Assembly (NCBI GenBank): GCA_002492525.1
Contig: DKZA01000039.1
Coordinates: 86,209-150,208, forward strand
DNA from: Lachnospiraceae bacterium UBA7086
GTDB taxonomy: Bacteria; Bacillota; Clostridia; Lachnospirales; Lachnospiraceae
Length of the DNA stretch: 64,000 nucleotides
Direction of reading: 5' to 3'
Part shown: positions 45,233-54,448 of the stretch, piece after piece
How the letters are laid out: every line of letters starts with the position of its first letter
How positions within the stretch are numbered: the first letter of the stretch is position 1
The notes under the pieces: model-generated
What the model saw: only the letters and a program-made list of their open reading frames with translations
Databases searched by the model: none
Told to the model about the DNA's origin: nothing
Program-made: the position numbers and the translations under genes

Positions 45233-46915
45233 TTATTTCTGCCAGATGACAGCCGCTTCATAAGGTTTTAATACCTGTATGTCGTCCGCCTTCTGTCTCC
45301 CATAATTGGAGATTAATACTTCTCCGCCCAGGCATCTTACCTCTGACGGGATATCCAGTGCCTGTTCCTCTTTGGTAAAGTTACACAGTACCAGAAGTTT
45401 CTGTTCCCCTAATGTCCTCACATAGGCGAACACCGAAGGGCTCTCTTCCATCAGCAGTCTGTAGTCGCCATACACAATAATATCATGCGTTTTGCGAAGG
45501 CTTATCAGTTTCTTATAATAAGAGAACACGGACTCCGGATCTGACTGCTGTGCCTTGGCATTAATCTCTTTATAGTTGGGATTCACGCCGATCCAGGGTT
45601 CTCCTGTGGTAAACCCGGCATTGGCACTGTCATCCCACTGCATAGGTGTTCTGGCGTTATCGCGTCCTCTGTGCTGAAAGCATCTGATCAGCTCTTCGGG
45701 CTCTCTCTTATGGCTTTCTTCCACCAGTTCCCGGTACGCATTGATAGTCTCCACATCCCTGAACTGTGACATTTCCGTAAACGGATAGTTGGTCATTCCC
45801 AGTTCTTCCCCCTGATAGACATAGGGTGTTCCTTCCAGCATGTGCAGACAGGTTGCCAGCATCTTCGCCGAACGTTCCCTGTACTCGTCGCTGTCATTTC
45901 CAAATCTGGATACAGACCTGGGCTGGTCGTGGTTGGAGAAAAACAGGCTGTTCCAGCCTACCCCGTGAAGCCCTGTCTGCCATTTGGATAAGATATTCTT
46001 TAATTTCAATAAGGATACCGGCCTGGTATTCCATTTACTCTCCTCGTCCATACCTTCCACATGCTCAAACTGAAATACCATATTCAGTTCATGCTCTCCA
46101 TAACCGGTATATTTCTTCGCTTCTTCCACAGTCACGCCAGGTGTCTCACCCACCGTCAGCAAATCGTATCGGGAAAGAACTTTTTCATTCATCTCTTTCA
46201 GATATTGATGCACGTGAGGCCCGTTGCACACATAAGGCCCGAAATCACCATATAATGCACCTTCCGCCATCTTACCGTCGGGCAGGCCCTCCGCCTTGGA
46301 AATCATACTGATAACATCCATACGGAAACCGTCAATCCCCTTATCGCACCACCAGCGCATCATGTCAAAGACTTCCCCCCGCACCCTCTCATTATCCCAG
46401 TTTAGATCGGGCTGTTTACGGGAGAACATATGGAGATAGTACATCTTTGTCGCTTCATCATACTGCCAGGCCGAACCGCTGAAACAAGAGCCCCAGTTAT
46501 TGGGCACGGTATTCTCATCCTTGCCCTCCCGCCAGATATAATAATCTCTGTAGGGATTGTCTTTGCTCTTCCGGCTCTCCACGAACCACTGATGTTCATC
46601 CGAGGTATGATTCACCACCAGATCCATGACAATACGGATGCCTCTCGCATGGGCCTGCTCCAGCATCTTGTCAAAATCCTCCATGGTGCCGAATTCTTTC
46701 ATGATCGCTCTGTAATCACTGATATCGTACCCATTGTCATCATTGGGCGACTGATAGACCGGCGAAAGCCAGATTACATCAATCCCCAGATCTTTCAGAT
46801 AGTCCAGTTTCTGTGTGATTCCCGCGATGTCACCGATGCCGTCTCCATTGCTGTCCATAAAACTGCGGGGATAAATCTGATATACTACCGCTTCTTTCCA
46901 CCATGCTTTTTCCAT
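45233..46915 (-). CDS. GH13 alpha-glucosidase, paralogue of the downstream gene
   Basis: 560 residues. Region I DLVVNHTSDEH, region II GFRMDVI, region III VGETPG, region IV NHDQPR. The GETPG and NHDQPR variants suit oligo-1,6-glucosidase or phosphotrehalase-like members, and so differ from the paralogue downstream. Free sugars or phosphorylated disaccharides cannot be told apart by eye. It is the first gene of a transcript that starts at the promoter and palindromic operator at 46985-47045. Confidence 0.92.
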   Translation of the reverse strand: MEKAWWKEAVVYQIYPRSFMDSNGDGIGDIAGITQKLDYLKDLGIDVIWLSPVYQSPNDDNGYDISDYRAIMKEFGTMEDFDKMLEQAHARGIRIVMDLVVNHTSDEHQWFVESRKSKDNPYRDYYIWREGKDENTVPNNWGSCFSGSAWQYDEATKMYYLHMFSRKQPDLNWDNERVRGEVFDMMRWWCDKGIDGFRMDVISMISKAEGLPDGKMAEGALYGDFGPYVCNGPHVHQYLKEMNEKVLSRYDLLTVGETPGVTVEEAKKYTGYGEHELNMVFQFEHVEGMDEESKWNTRPVSLLKLKNILSKWQTGLHGVGWNSLFFSNHDQPRSVSRFGNDSDEYRERSAKMLATCLHMLEGTPYVYQGEELGMTNYPFTEMSQFRDVETINAYRELVEESHKREPEELIRCFQHRGRDNARTPMQWDDSANAGFTTGEPWIGVNPNYKEINAKAQQSDPESVFSYYKKLISLRKTHDIIVYGDYRLLMEESPSVFAYVRTLGEQKLLVLCNFTKEEQALDIPSEVRCLGGEVLISNYGRQKADDIQVLKPYEAAVIWQK

Positions 46916-46984
46916 TGCTGCTACCTTCCCTTTCTCTAATCTCCTCTTTTAGACAAAATTTGTTAAAATACCGCCGTTTCTTTT

Positions 46985-47045
46985 GTAACTTATGCGCATA
47001 AGTTACCGTTTTCTATAGCGTAGCACTTTAGAAGAATAGAGTCAA
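46985..47045 (-). promoter_or_regulatory. GH13 promoter with a 22-bp perfect palindromic operator
   Basis: Minus strand TTGACT (47040-47045), 17-base spacer, TACGCT (47017-47022). Ten bases downstream of the -10 lies a perfect palindrome with half-site GTAACTTATGC (46985-47006), placed to block elongation, typical for LacI/GalR-family control. Confidence 0.75.
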
Positions 47046-47098
47046 TATGTTTTTTAGGAATTTTCATAAAAATACGCAGAACAACTTTACAATATAAA

Positions 47099-47122
47099 AG
47101 GACCTGGTTTTATCCAAGTCCT
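47099..47122 (-). terminator. Rho-independent terminator after the dCTP deaminase locus
   Basis: Stem AGGACCTGG / CCAAGTCCT with one mismatch and a 6-base loop, followed on the minus strand by TTTTATATTG. Confidence 0.75.
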
Positions 47123-47174
47123 CCAGCTTTTCTCCAAAACCCTGATTATACAAAGCAAATCAAAATCCATCTTA

Positions 47175-47339
47175 TTACTTTACGACAATTTTCTTCGCAT
47201 GAGCCGATACTGCAAACATTTTATTATAAGCATCTTTTTTCCAATTTGGCCATCCATTTATCGTTTTATTTACTTTTTCATAAGATTCTTGCGGATTCCA
47301 ACTTTTTTCATTTGCTTTCTTTACTTCCATTTTGCCCAT
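47175..47339 (-). CDS. Small protein overlapping the end of the dCTP deaminase gene
   Basis: 54 residues (MGKMEVKKANEKSWNPQES...), basic and AT-rich, with WNPQESYEKV and WPNWKKDAYN in its core and a lysine-rich end. It overlaps the deaminase gene by 32 bases in another frame, with GGAAAGG just upstream, which points to translational coupling. ATG codons at 47357 and 47330 are alternatives. No function recognised; the position suggests an accessory part of the same defence operon. Confidence 0.6.
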   Translation of the reverse strand: MGKMEVKKANEKSWNPQESYEKVNKTINGWPNWKKDAYNKMFAVSAHAKKIVVK

Positions 47340-48507
47340 TTTCCTTTCCAATTTCATTGATTTCCTCTGTGTACTGTTTACATGCACTTAGTTCCATTTC
47401 AATATAATTCATCAAAGACATCGGATTCCTCAAATTTGCTTCCTCCCTATGCCATTGAATTTTATACCCGTCTTTATTTTTTCTATTACGTGAATACCAC
47501 CTAATTGAGTGCATTGAAAATAAATCAATAAAACGATGCGGCCCAACACCTTTAAAAGGAATAAAAATCACTTTCTTCTCATTATCCTGTCTATTTTCAG
47601 AAATTTCATTCGGATAAAATTCTAAAGCTTTACTTTTGGGATATGGTTCAATATAAACCACCTTTTTAATGCCTGCTGCAATAATATGTTTTGCACAATT
47701 ATGACAAGGGAAAGTAGTCATATACATAGAACATCCTTTCGCAGAAATACCATTCCTTGCACACATCATCAATGCTTCCATCTCTCCATGTACAATCCTA
47801 CCAAATTCTGTTAAAGAACCTATCCCGGTCGATTTTATTTTCGCTACATTTTCATCTGTATCAGGACAATTTAATTCTTTTAAAATATTTGTGATTATTT
47901 TTTGCTGTTGAATTTTATTTGAATCATAACCTCCACCAAATCTATAATCCCTTCCATTTTTTTCGTCTTCATATTCTCCCTCTTTATCGTTATAAACCGG
48001 CCAGTATAAACCACCAAAAGCTTTTGGACAGTCATTAACGCCTTCCGCCAAAATCTCATTATCTTTTGTAACCACAACCCCAATTTGTCTGGACAAATCA
48101 GCCGACCTCAATGATGCCACATATGCTCGAAACATTGCATATTCCTCAAATGTCGGTGTTATAAACGGATTTCCAAACAATAAATCTAAAAGTCGAAATA
48201 TATGTCCCTGCGTTTCTTTAGAACTATCCCCTGCACTGATAAAATAATCTGCCTGCTGATATACATCCCCTGTATGCTGTCCATTTTTTTCTTTTTCATT
48301 ATTATCACGATTTAAGATTGTTTTAGCATTTTCTTCTGACATGCCCTTCCGATGAACTAAATACTTCTTACGATTCTCATATGTATCCGAGATACCTATA
48401 AGATGAAAACCTTCACCATATGTATTTCTTAAAAATTCGACTTCATCAGGATGTTTAATAGAATCAATAATATATGCATTTCTTGGCTGAGGCCCTTCAT
48501 TATTTTT
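47308..48507 (-). pseudogene. Anti-phage dCTP deaminase, C-terminal part (frameshifted)
   Basis: This frame encodes the deaminase half of an AvcD-type or dCTP-deaminase defence protein, which depletes dCTP during phage replication. The zinc-dependent cytidine deaminase site is intact: VHGEMEALMMCA (His and Glu) and TFPCHNCAKHI (two Cys). FEEYAMFRAYVASLRSADLSRQIG before it is a family hallmark. The first usual start codon in this frame is ATG 48342, but coding similarity runs upstream (NAYIIDSIKHPDEVEFLRNT) to 48507, where the frame joins the upstream fragment. One missing A in the A-run at 48503-48507 explains the break. Confidence 0.82.
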
Positions 48508-48815
48508 CTATAATTGTCATAAATAAAAGCCGCTACACCTTTCATAAGAATTGCCGCATCTTTCGTTTTCTCACGAATCTCATTACCTTTATCCATAAAA
48601 AAGCTAATTCGATCATATTCATTACCATGAAAATCAAGTGAACCGGCAATAAATTTAGATAAGATATGTTCAGACACTTTGATTATATTAGTTTTATAAC
48701 TAAATTGATTTAGACAATCAACAATACATGTCTTTATTTCAGAAGAATTAGTCCCAACCGGGCTGACAATTCCTATTACTAATTCACTATCATTATTAGA
48801 ATTTGTATTCATCAT
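48429..48815 (-). pseudogene. Anti-phage dCTP deaminase, N-terminal kinase-like part
   Basis: ATG 48815 (after AAGGAATAC) opens the P-loop-like domain of the same protein: LVIGIVSPVGTNSSEI followed by YKTNIIKVSEHIL, a pattern I associate with anti-phage dCTP deaminases, where the N-terminal domain is kinase-like. It continues correctly to AAFIYDNYRK and then runs out of frame from about 48507 to a stop at 48429. If one A is added to the A-run, this reads into the deaminase half to give a protein of about 502 residues. Truncation, programmed slippage and sequencing error are all possible. Confidence 0.8.
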
Positions 48816-49074
48816 ATGTATTCCTTACATTATGTATATATGCTGTCATCTTTCAGTAATAAAGTCAGGTTGTTATTTACATCTACATCACATTTTATAA
48901 GCATTATTCTTTCTATCACATCTATATATAGTAGCATATCATATTTCACTACATATATCTAGTATGAATTGCTATATTATTCCCTCCCGATAAAACTTTA
49001 ATGTCAATCAGCTTTCCTGGCTTTTAATAACTCGTTTACAGCTTTATTATATCAAACATATGTTCTTATTTCAA
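48816..49074 (-). promoter_or_regulatory. Strong promoter and long leader of the dCTP deaminase gene
   Basis: Minus strand TTGAAA (49069-49074), 17-base spacer, TATAAT (49046-49051). Transcription from about 49039 would give a leader of about 224 bases before the ATG at 48815. It holds no convincing gene. In the Vibrio AvcID system an inhibitory RNA (AvcI) is encoded upstream of the deaminase, so this leader may have a similar job. Confidence 0.55.
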
Positions 49075-49114
49075 GTTGGACTTTAAACTTCTTCACAGGA
49101 AAAACTTCTTTGCC

Positions 49115-52100
49115 TCAATCCTTATCATGTATCTCCCCATGCAGTTCCTGCAAGGATTTCACTTCGCTGCCCTTATGGGTCTTCAGATAATGGATGCCCT
49201 CTGCCGTCACCTTTGCCGCCGCCACGGTGGTGATGTAAGGCGCTTTCGCTTTGATCGCGGCCTTGCGCAGATAGCTGTCATCATACACACTGTCCTTGCC
49301 AACCGGCGAGTTGATAATAAGGTCAAAGTCTCCATTGGTGATCATGTCTCCCACATTGGGGCGGCCCTCACAAAGTTTCTTCACCTTCGTGGCAGGAATC
49401 CCTGCCGCCGTAATCAGATTGTAAGTTCCTTCCGTAGCCACAATCTTAAATCCATCCTCCGCAAAAAGCCTCGCCACTTCTACCACTTCGTCCTTATCTT
49501 TCTTATTGACAGAGATAAGCACCGTTCCCTCAAGAGGCAGCTTGGACTGTACTGCTTCCTGGGCTTTGTAAAAAGCTTCCCCATAAGAACGGGACAGACC
49601 CAATACTTCTCCCGTAGAACGCATCTCCGGTCCTAAAATCGGATCCACCTCCGGGAACATATTAAACGGGAATACTGCTTCTTTCACACCGTAGTTGGGA
49701 ATCACCTGCTCCTTTAAGTCCGGTACAGGAGAAGGACGTCCCGTAATCTCCGAGGTAATGATATCCGTTGCCAACGGCACCATACGGATATTGCAGACCT
49801 TGGATACCAACGGTACAGTACGGGATGCTCTGGGATTTGCCTCCAACACAAACACCTTGCCATTCTCGATGGCATACTGCATGTTCATCAGTCCCTTAAC
49901 ATGCATCTCCTCCGCTATCTTTCTGGTGTACTCTTTGATGATCTCTACACTCTCCTCCGGAATATGCACGGAAGGAATGATGCAGGCCGAATCTCCGGAA
50001 TGGATACCGGCAAGCTCAATATGTTCCATCACCGCAGGTACAAAAGCCTGGGAGCCATCACTGATGGCATCCGCTTCACATTCCAGCGCATGGTTTAAGA
50101 ACCGGTCAATCAGAATCGGCCGATCCGGTGTCACACCCACTGCCGCGTTCATATATTCTGTCATGCTCTCATCGTCATAGACGACTTCCATACCCCTGCC
50201 GCCCAACACATAGGAAGGGCGAACCATTACCGGATAACCAATCTGTGCCGCAATGCCAAGCGCCTCTTCCACCGTAGTGGCCATGCCTGACTCCGGCATG
50301 GGAATATCCAATTTCTCCATCATGGCACGGAACTGATCCCGATCCTCCGCCAGATCAATGACAGAAGGGGAGGTACCCAGAATCCGGACGCCGTTCTTTT
50401 CCAGTTCAGATGCCAGATTAAGCGGTGTCTGACCGCCAAACTGCGCAATCACGCCAAGCGGTTTTTCTTTCTTATAGATGCTCAATACATCCTCTAACGT
50501 AAGCGGCTCGAAATACAGCTTATCAGAAGTATCATAGTCAGTAGACACTGTCTCCGGGTTACAGTTGACGATAATCGTCTCAAAGCCCAGTTTCTTAAGC
50601 GCCATCGCCGCGTGGACGCAGCAATAATCAAATTCAATACCCTGCCCGATGCGGTTAGGGCCGCCGCCCAGAATCATAATCTTAGGCTTGTCCTCCTGTA
50701 CCGGATTTTTATCCGGCGCATTATAAGTAGAGTAGAAATAAGCGCTGTCTTTTGTACCGCTGACATGAACTCCTTCCCAGGCTTCCTCCACCCCAAGCGA
50801 AATACGGCGGTTGCGGATATCCTCCTCCGGAATCTCCAGAAGCTGACTTAAGTACTTGTCGGAAAAGCCGTCCTTCTTGGCTGTAATCAGCATTTCATCC
50901 GGAAGCATTGCACCCTTATGCTGCAGGATTGCTTCCTCTTCCTCTACCAGCTCCTTCATCTGTTCAATAAAGTACGCCTTCACCTTAGTGATTTCATAAA
51001 TCTCTTCCACAGTTGCACCCTTGCGCAGTGCCTCGTACATAAGGAAATGCCGCTCACTGGAAGGCGTGATCAGCCGATGAAGCAATTCTTCCTTAGACAA
51101 AGTATCAAAGTCCTTGGCATGTCCCAGACCATAGCGTCCCGTCTCCAGAGAGCGGATTGCCTTCTGGAAAGCTTCTTTATAAGTCTTACCGATACTCATG
51201 ACCTCGCCCACGGCGCGCATCTGTGTTCCCAGTTTATCCTCCACACCTTTAAATTTCTCAAAGGCCCAGCGGGCAAATTTAATCACCACATAGTCGCCAT
51301 CCGGCACATATTTATCCAGGGTTCCATATTTTCCACAGGGAATATCTTTTAAGGTAAGGCCTGCCGCCAGCATAGAAGACACCAGCGCAATGGGGAATCC
51401 TGTCGCCTTGGATGCCAGTGCGGAAGAGCGGGAAGTACGAGGATTGATCTCAATGACAATAATCCGGTCTGTCACCGGGTCATGAGCAAACTGTACATTC
51501 GTGCCGCCGATCACCTGTACCGATTCCACGATTCTATACGCCTGCTCCTGCAAGCGTTCCTGACATTCCTTGGAAATGGTCAGCATGGGAGCCGCGCAGA
51601 AGGAGTCTCCCGTATGAACACCCAACGGATCAATATTTTCAATAAAACACACGGTAATGATGTTATTATCAGCATCCCTTACCACTTCCAGTTCCAGTTC
51701 TTCCCAACCGAGAATGGATTCTTCCACCAGAACCTGACCCACCAGACTGGCCTGCAGGCCTCTGGCGCATACCACTTTCAGTTCTTCTTTATTATACACA
51801 AGGCCGCCGCCTGCTCCTCCCATAGTGTAAGCAGGGCGAAGAACCACCGGATATCCCAGTTTCTCCGCAATAGAAAGAGCCTCCTCCACCGAATAGGCTA
51901 CTTCGCTGCGGGCCATCTCAATGCCCAGTTTATTCATGGTATTCTTAAATTCAATACGGTCTTCTCCGCGCTCAATGGCATCTACCTGCACACCAATGAC
52001 TTTGACATTGTATTTATCCAAAATGCCGGCCTTATTCAGTTCCGCACACAAATTAAGCCCGGACTGCCCTCCCAGATTCGGGAGCAGCGCATCGGGGCGT

Positions 52101-52342
52101 TCCTTTGCAATAATCTGTTCCAAACGTTCTACATTAAGCGGCTCAATATAAGTCACATCCGCCGTTTCCGGATCTGTCATAATGGTAGCCGGATTGGAAT
52201 TGACAAGTACAATCTCATATCCTAATTTACGAAGTGCTTTACACGCCTGTGTCCCCGAATAATCAAACTCGCAGGCCTGTCCGATAATAATAGGGCCCGA
52301 ACCGATGATCAGCACCTTATGAATGTCTGTTCTGCGCGGCAT
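49115..52342 (-). CDS. carB: Carbamoyl-phosphate synthase large subunit
   Basis: 1075 residues, full length. It makes carbamoyl phosphate from bicarbonate, ammonia and two ATP, for pyrimidines and arginine. Two homologous ATP-grasp halves are seen (each with VLIIGSGP or IMILGGGPNRIGQGIEFDY at its start), and a C-terminal MGS-like allosteric domain (about 930-1075, with LRKAAIKAKAPYITTVAAA near its end). ATG at 52342 follows GGAGGATATT. The small subunit gene carA, usually directly upstream, is absent; an ATPase gene lies there instead. No PyrR leader was recognised. Confidence 0.97.
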   Translation of the reverse strand: MPRRTDIHKVLIIGSGPIIIGQACEFDYSGTQACKALRKLGYEIVLVNSNPATIMTDPETADVTYIEPLNVERLEQIIAKERPDALLPNLGGQSGLNLCAELNKAGILDKYNVKVIGVQVDAIERGEDRIEFKNTMNKLGIEMARSEVAYSVEEALSIAEKLGYPVVLRPAYTMGGAGGGLVYNKEELKVVCARGLQASLVGQVLVEESILGWEELELEVVRDADNNIITVCFIENIDPLGVHTGDSFCAAPMLTISKECQERLQEQAYRIVESVQVIGGTNVQFAHDPVTDRIIVIEINPRTSRSSALASKATGFPIALVSSMLAAGLTLKDIPCGKYGTLDKYVPDGDYVVIKFARWAFEKFKGVEDKLGTQMRAVGEVMSIGKTYKEAFQKAIRSLETGRYGLGHAKDFDTLSKEELLHRLITPSSERHFLMYEALRKGATVEEIYEITKVKAYFIEQMKELVEEEEAILQHKGAMLPDEMLITAKKDGFSDKYLSQLLEIPEEDIRNRRISLGVEEAWEGVHVSGTKDSAYFYSTYNAPDKNPVQEDKPKIMILGGGPNRIGQGIEFDYCCVHAAMALKKLGFETIIVNCNPETVSTDYDTSDKLYFEPLTLEDVLSIYKKEKPLGVIAQFGGQTPLNLASELEKNGVRILGTSPSVIDLAEDRDQFRAMMEKLDIPMPESGMATTVEEALGIAAQIGYPVMVRPSYVLGGRGMEVVYDDESMTEYMNAAVGVTPDRPILIDRFLNHALECEADAISDGSQAFVPAVMEHIELAGIHSGDSACIIPSVHIPEESVEIIKEYTRKIAEEMHVKGLMNMQYAIENGKVFVLEANPRASRTVPLVSKVCNIRMVPLATDIITSEITGRPSPVPDLKEQVIPNYGVKEAVFPFNMFPEVDPILGPEMRSTGEVLGLSRSYGEAFYKAQEAVQSKLPLEGTVLISVNKKDKDEVVEVARLFAEDGFKIVATEGTYNLITAAGIPATKVKKLCEGRPNVGDMITNGDFDLIINSPVGKDSVYDDSYLRKAAIKAKAPYITTVAAAKVTAEGIHYLKTHKGSEVKSLQELHGEIHDKD

Positions 52343-52430
52343 AATATCCTCCAATCTCACTGTCGAATTTCGTTGCTGTTCACCATTTTATCACCAGATA
52401 TGCGGGGGTGTCAATTCGTATCCGTGCAGA

Positions 52431-53891
52431 CTACATCTTTCCGTTTTGCCCCTCGGCCTCCGACTTGCCAAGCAGATATAGAAAGGCAATAGCAGGTATC
52501 TTCATAATCGGTACTTTGGTGTCATGCGCCGTAATTCCAAAATCATCAAGACGTTTTGTAATCAAAAAAGCATGACTGATTCCGGAAGATTCATCCCTGC
52601 AAAGTTCCACGATAGCATCGCTCTGCGGGATATGGGAATTGTTGCGGTATTTGACCTCACACAGAATTTTCTCACGGGGAAGCTCCACCACAACATCAAC
52701 CTCTTTCTGGTTATCTTTTGCCTTCCTGAAATAACCAACCTGTGCCGTGCTTCCCTGATAGAATGATGTAATATGTTTATACACAGCTGTTTCCACCATT
52801 GCTCCAAGTTCCTTTTCATCCGACAACACATCATCAATCATCAATACCGCATTTCGTATCGCAGCGTCAGAAATAAAAATCTTCGGTTTTCCCTTTAATG
52901 CGCCTTTCCTTCCCACATTCATCGGTCTGGCAAGATAAATCAGGTTGGACATCTCCAACGCATCTATATAGCTTTCAATCGTACTGACAGAAGTGTTCTC
53001 CAACTCCTTTGCCGCCGTTGTCGCACTAAATATCTCTGTCGAATTCATACAAAGATACAGAAACAGTTTTTCCATCAGAAGGGGACTTCTGATATTGAAC
53101 AAAGAGAGTACATCCCGTTTAATCACCTTATCAACCACATCTTCACGAAGCATCCTTTGTGCGTACATATCATCATCTGACAACACCAGTTCCGGAAAAC
53201 CTCCAATCATAAGATAGCGGTTAAAATGGTTGACAAGCGGCATAAATCTGTTCATCAGATCACCAAGTTGGGCATTACTCATTTCTGCCAGCTTTGAAGG
53301 ACACAGAAAATCAGGCAGCACAGGATCATCCAGCTGAAGCAGCCTGCAATATTCGTAGAACGACATCGTAGGGATTTTTAGTATACTCCATCTGCCTGTG
53401 CCACTGTCCGCAGCACCTTTTTCCAAAACAGGACTTGCCGAACCCGTGGCTGCCAGACGAATATCCTTTCTGCTGTCATAAATAACCTTCATCCACAGTT
53501 CCCAGTTTTCTGTGTACTGAATCTCATCCAGAAAAACATACCTGGTTCCCTCAATAGGATACATAGCTTCATAGATAGACAAGATACTTTCCACATCCAT
53601 AAGCTTAATGATCGGATTATCAAAGGACACATAAAGAATATTTTTTACACTTACGCCCTCGTCGATCAGGTGGTCTATCATCTGGTACATAATCGTTGTT
53701 TTCCCCACACGTCTCGCGCCGGACAAAACTACGAACCTACGTATGCTCTCATGATTTAACATTTTTAACGCTTCATAGTACGCCAGCCGCTTTTGAGGCT
53801 TACTTTCTTCCTTAATGGCATACGGTGTTCTCCACCACGGATTATATTGCCTTAGCACCTTGATGACTTGCTCATCGCTCACAATAGACAT
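52431..53891 (-). CDS. AAA_14/DUF4143 family ATP-binding protein
   Basis: 486 residues. Walker A LSGARRVGKTT (57-67), Walker B YVFLDEIQYTENW, and the sensor-like AATGSASPVL are typical of the AAA_14 group; the C-terminal DUF4143 domain (PD-(D/E)XK-like fold, with EVDVVVELPREKILCEVKYRN) follows. Such proteins are common in gut bacteria, often in mobile or variable places, and their function is not established. ATG 53891. Confidence 0.88.
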   Translation of the reverse strand: MSIVSDEQVIKVLRQYNPWWRTPYAIKEESKPQKRLAYYEALKMLNHESIRRFVVLSGARRVGKTTIMYQMIDHLIDEGVSVKNILYVSFDNPIIKLMDVESILSIYEAMYPIEGTRYVFLDEIQYTENWELWMKVIYDSRKDIRLAATGSASPVLEKGAADSGTGRWSILKIPTMSFYEYCRLLQLDDPVLPDFLCPSKLAEMSNAQLGDLMNRFMPLVNHFNRYLMIGGFPELVLSDDDMYAQRMLREDVVDKVIKRDVLSLFNIRSPLLMEKLFLYLCMNSTEIFSATTAAKELENTSVSTIESYIDALEMSNLIYLARPMNVGRKGALKGKPKIFISDAAIRNAVLMIDDVLSDEKELGAMVETAVYKHITSFYQGSTAQVGYFRKAKDNQKEVDVVVELPREKILCEVKYRNNSHIPQSDAIVELCRDESSGISHAFLITKRLDDFGITAHDTKVPIMKIPAIAFLYLLGKSEAEGQNGKM

Positions 53892-54124
53892 AGATTTCCT
53901 CCATAATAATATTATTTCTTGTCAATTTCTATATTATACTATTTTATTTTTATTGGAGTTTCATAAGTATATTATAGCAATAGTCTCTTATGATTTGCAA
54001 TCCTTTTATAATTAAAAGATATGATTTATTGGTCATTCCTACGGATTCTGCTTCCCTGGAAAATATTTTTCAGATTATTATTTACATACATGAAATTCAT
54101 CATAATGTTAAAGGAAAAAATTAA

Positions 54125-54153
54125 GCGACAGCAATCAGTGAAATTGCTATCGC
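54125..54153 (-). terminator. Rho-independent terminator of the small HTH gene
   Basis: Stem GCGA-AGCAAT / ATTGCT-TCGC with one mismatch, followed on the minus strand by TTAATTTTTTCC, 5 bases past the stop codon. Confidence 0.8.
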
Positions 54154-54157
54154 CAGT

Positions 54158-54376
54158 TTATAGCTTTTGGTCTATGTCAGAGGGGATGCATCGGACAATA
54201 TCTTTTATGTCACAGTCTAAAATTCTGCATAAATCATTCAGCGTTTTAGTAGATACATCTTTGTTGTGCTTCAGACGGTGGAGTGTGCTATGTGATAAAT
54301 GATGTTTGTTTGTCAAAGTGTACCAGTTTTCATTTGATTTTTCCAAGGTTTCCCAAAAAGGAAAATAATCAATCAC
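54158..54376 (-). CDS. Small Cro/C1-type HTH protein
   Basis: 72 residues. The DNA-binding core is WYTLTNKHHLSHSTLHRLKHNKDVSTKTLNDLCRILDC, the HTH_26-like pattern of small XRE proteins. GTG start at 54376 with AAAGGGGCG upstream. It has its own terminator and stands between the ATPase and the LacI gene; the target is unknown and there is no adjacent toxin. Confidence 0.75.
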   Translation of the reverse strand: MIDYFPFWETLEKSNENWYTLTNKHHLSHSTLHRLKHNKDVSTKTLNDLCRILDCDIKDIVRCIPSDIDQKL

Positions 54377-54448
54377 ATTCTACGCCCCTTTCGATAGTAT
54401 CTTTAACAATAGAATAAAATATATTCTGAATAACATGATGATTTCAGA

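Noticed and set aside
49000..49040. Short frame ending in NELLKARKAD downstream of the dCTP deaminase promoter
   Set aside because: Only about 15 codons follow a stop and there is no start codon with a binding site; probably chance.
51482..52225. 247-codon open frame on the plus strand within carB
   Set aside because: Antisense shadow of carB, whose frame is fully conserved; no recognisable domain.
52431..54376. ATPase and small HTH gene as a toxin-antitoxin pair
   Set aside because: They are about 270 bases apart with a terminator between them, and the ATPase has no toxin features.
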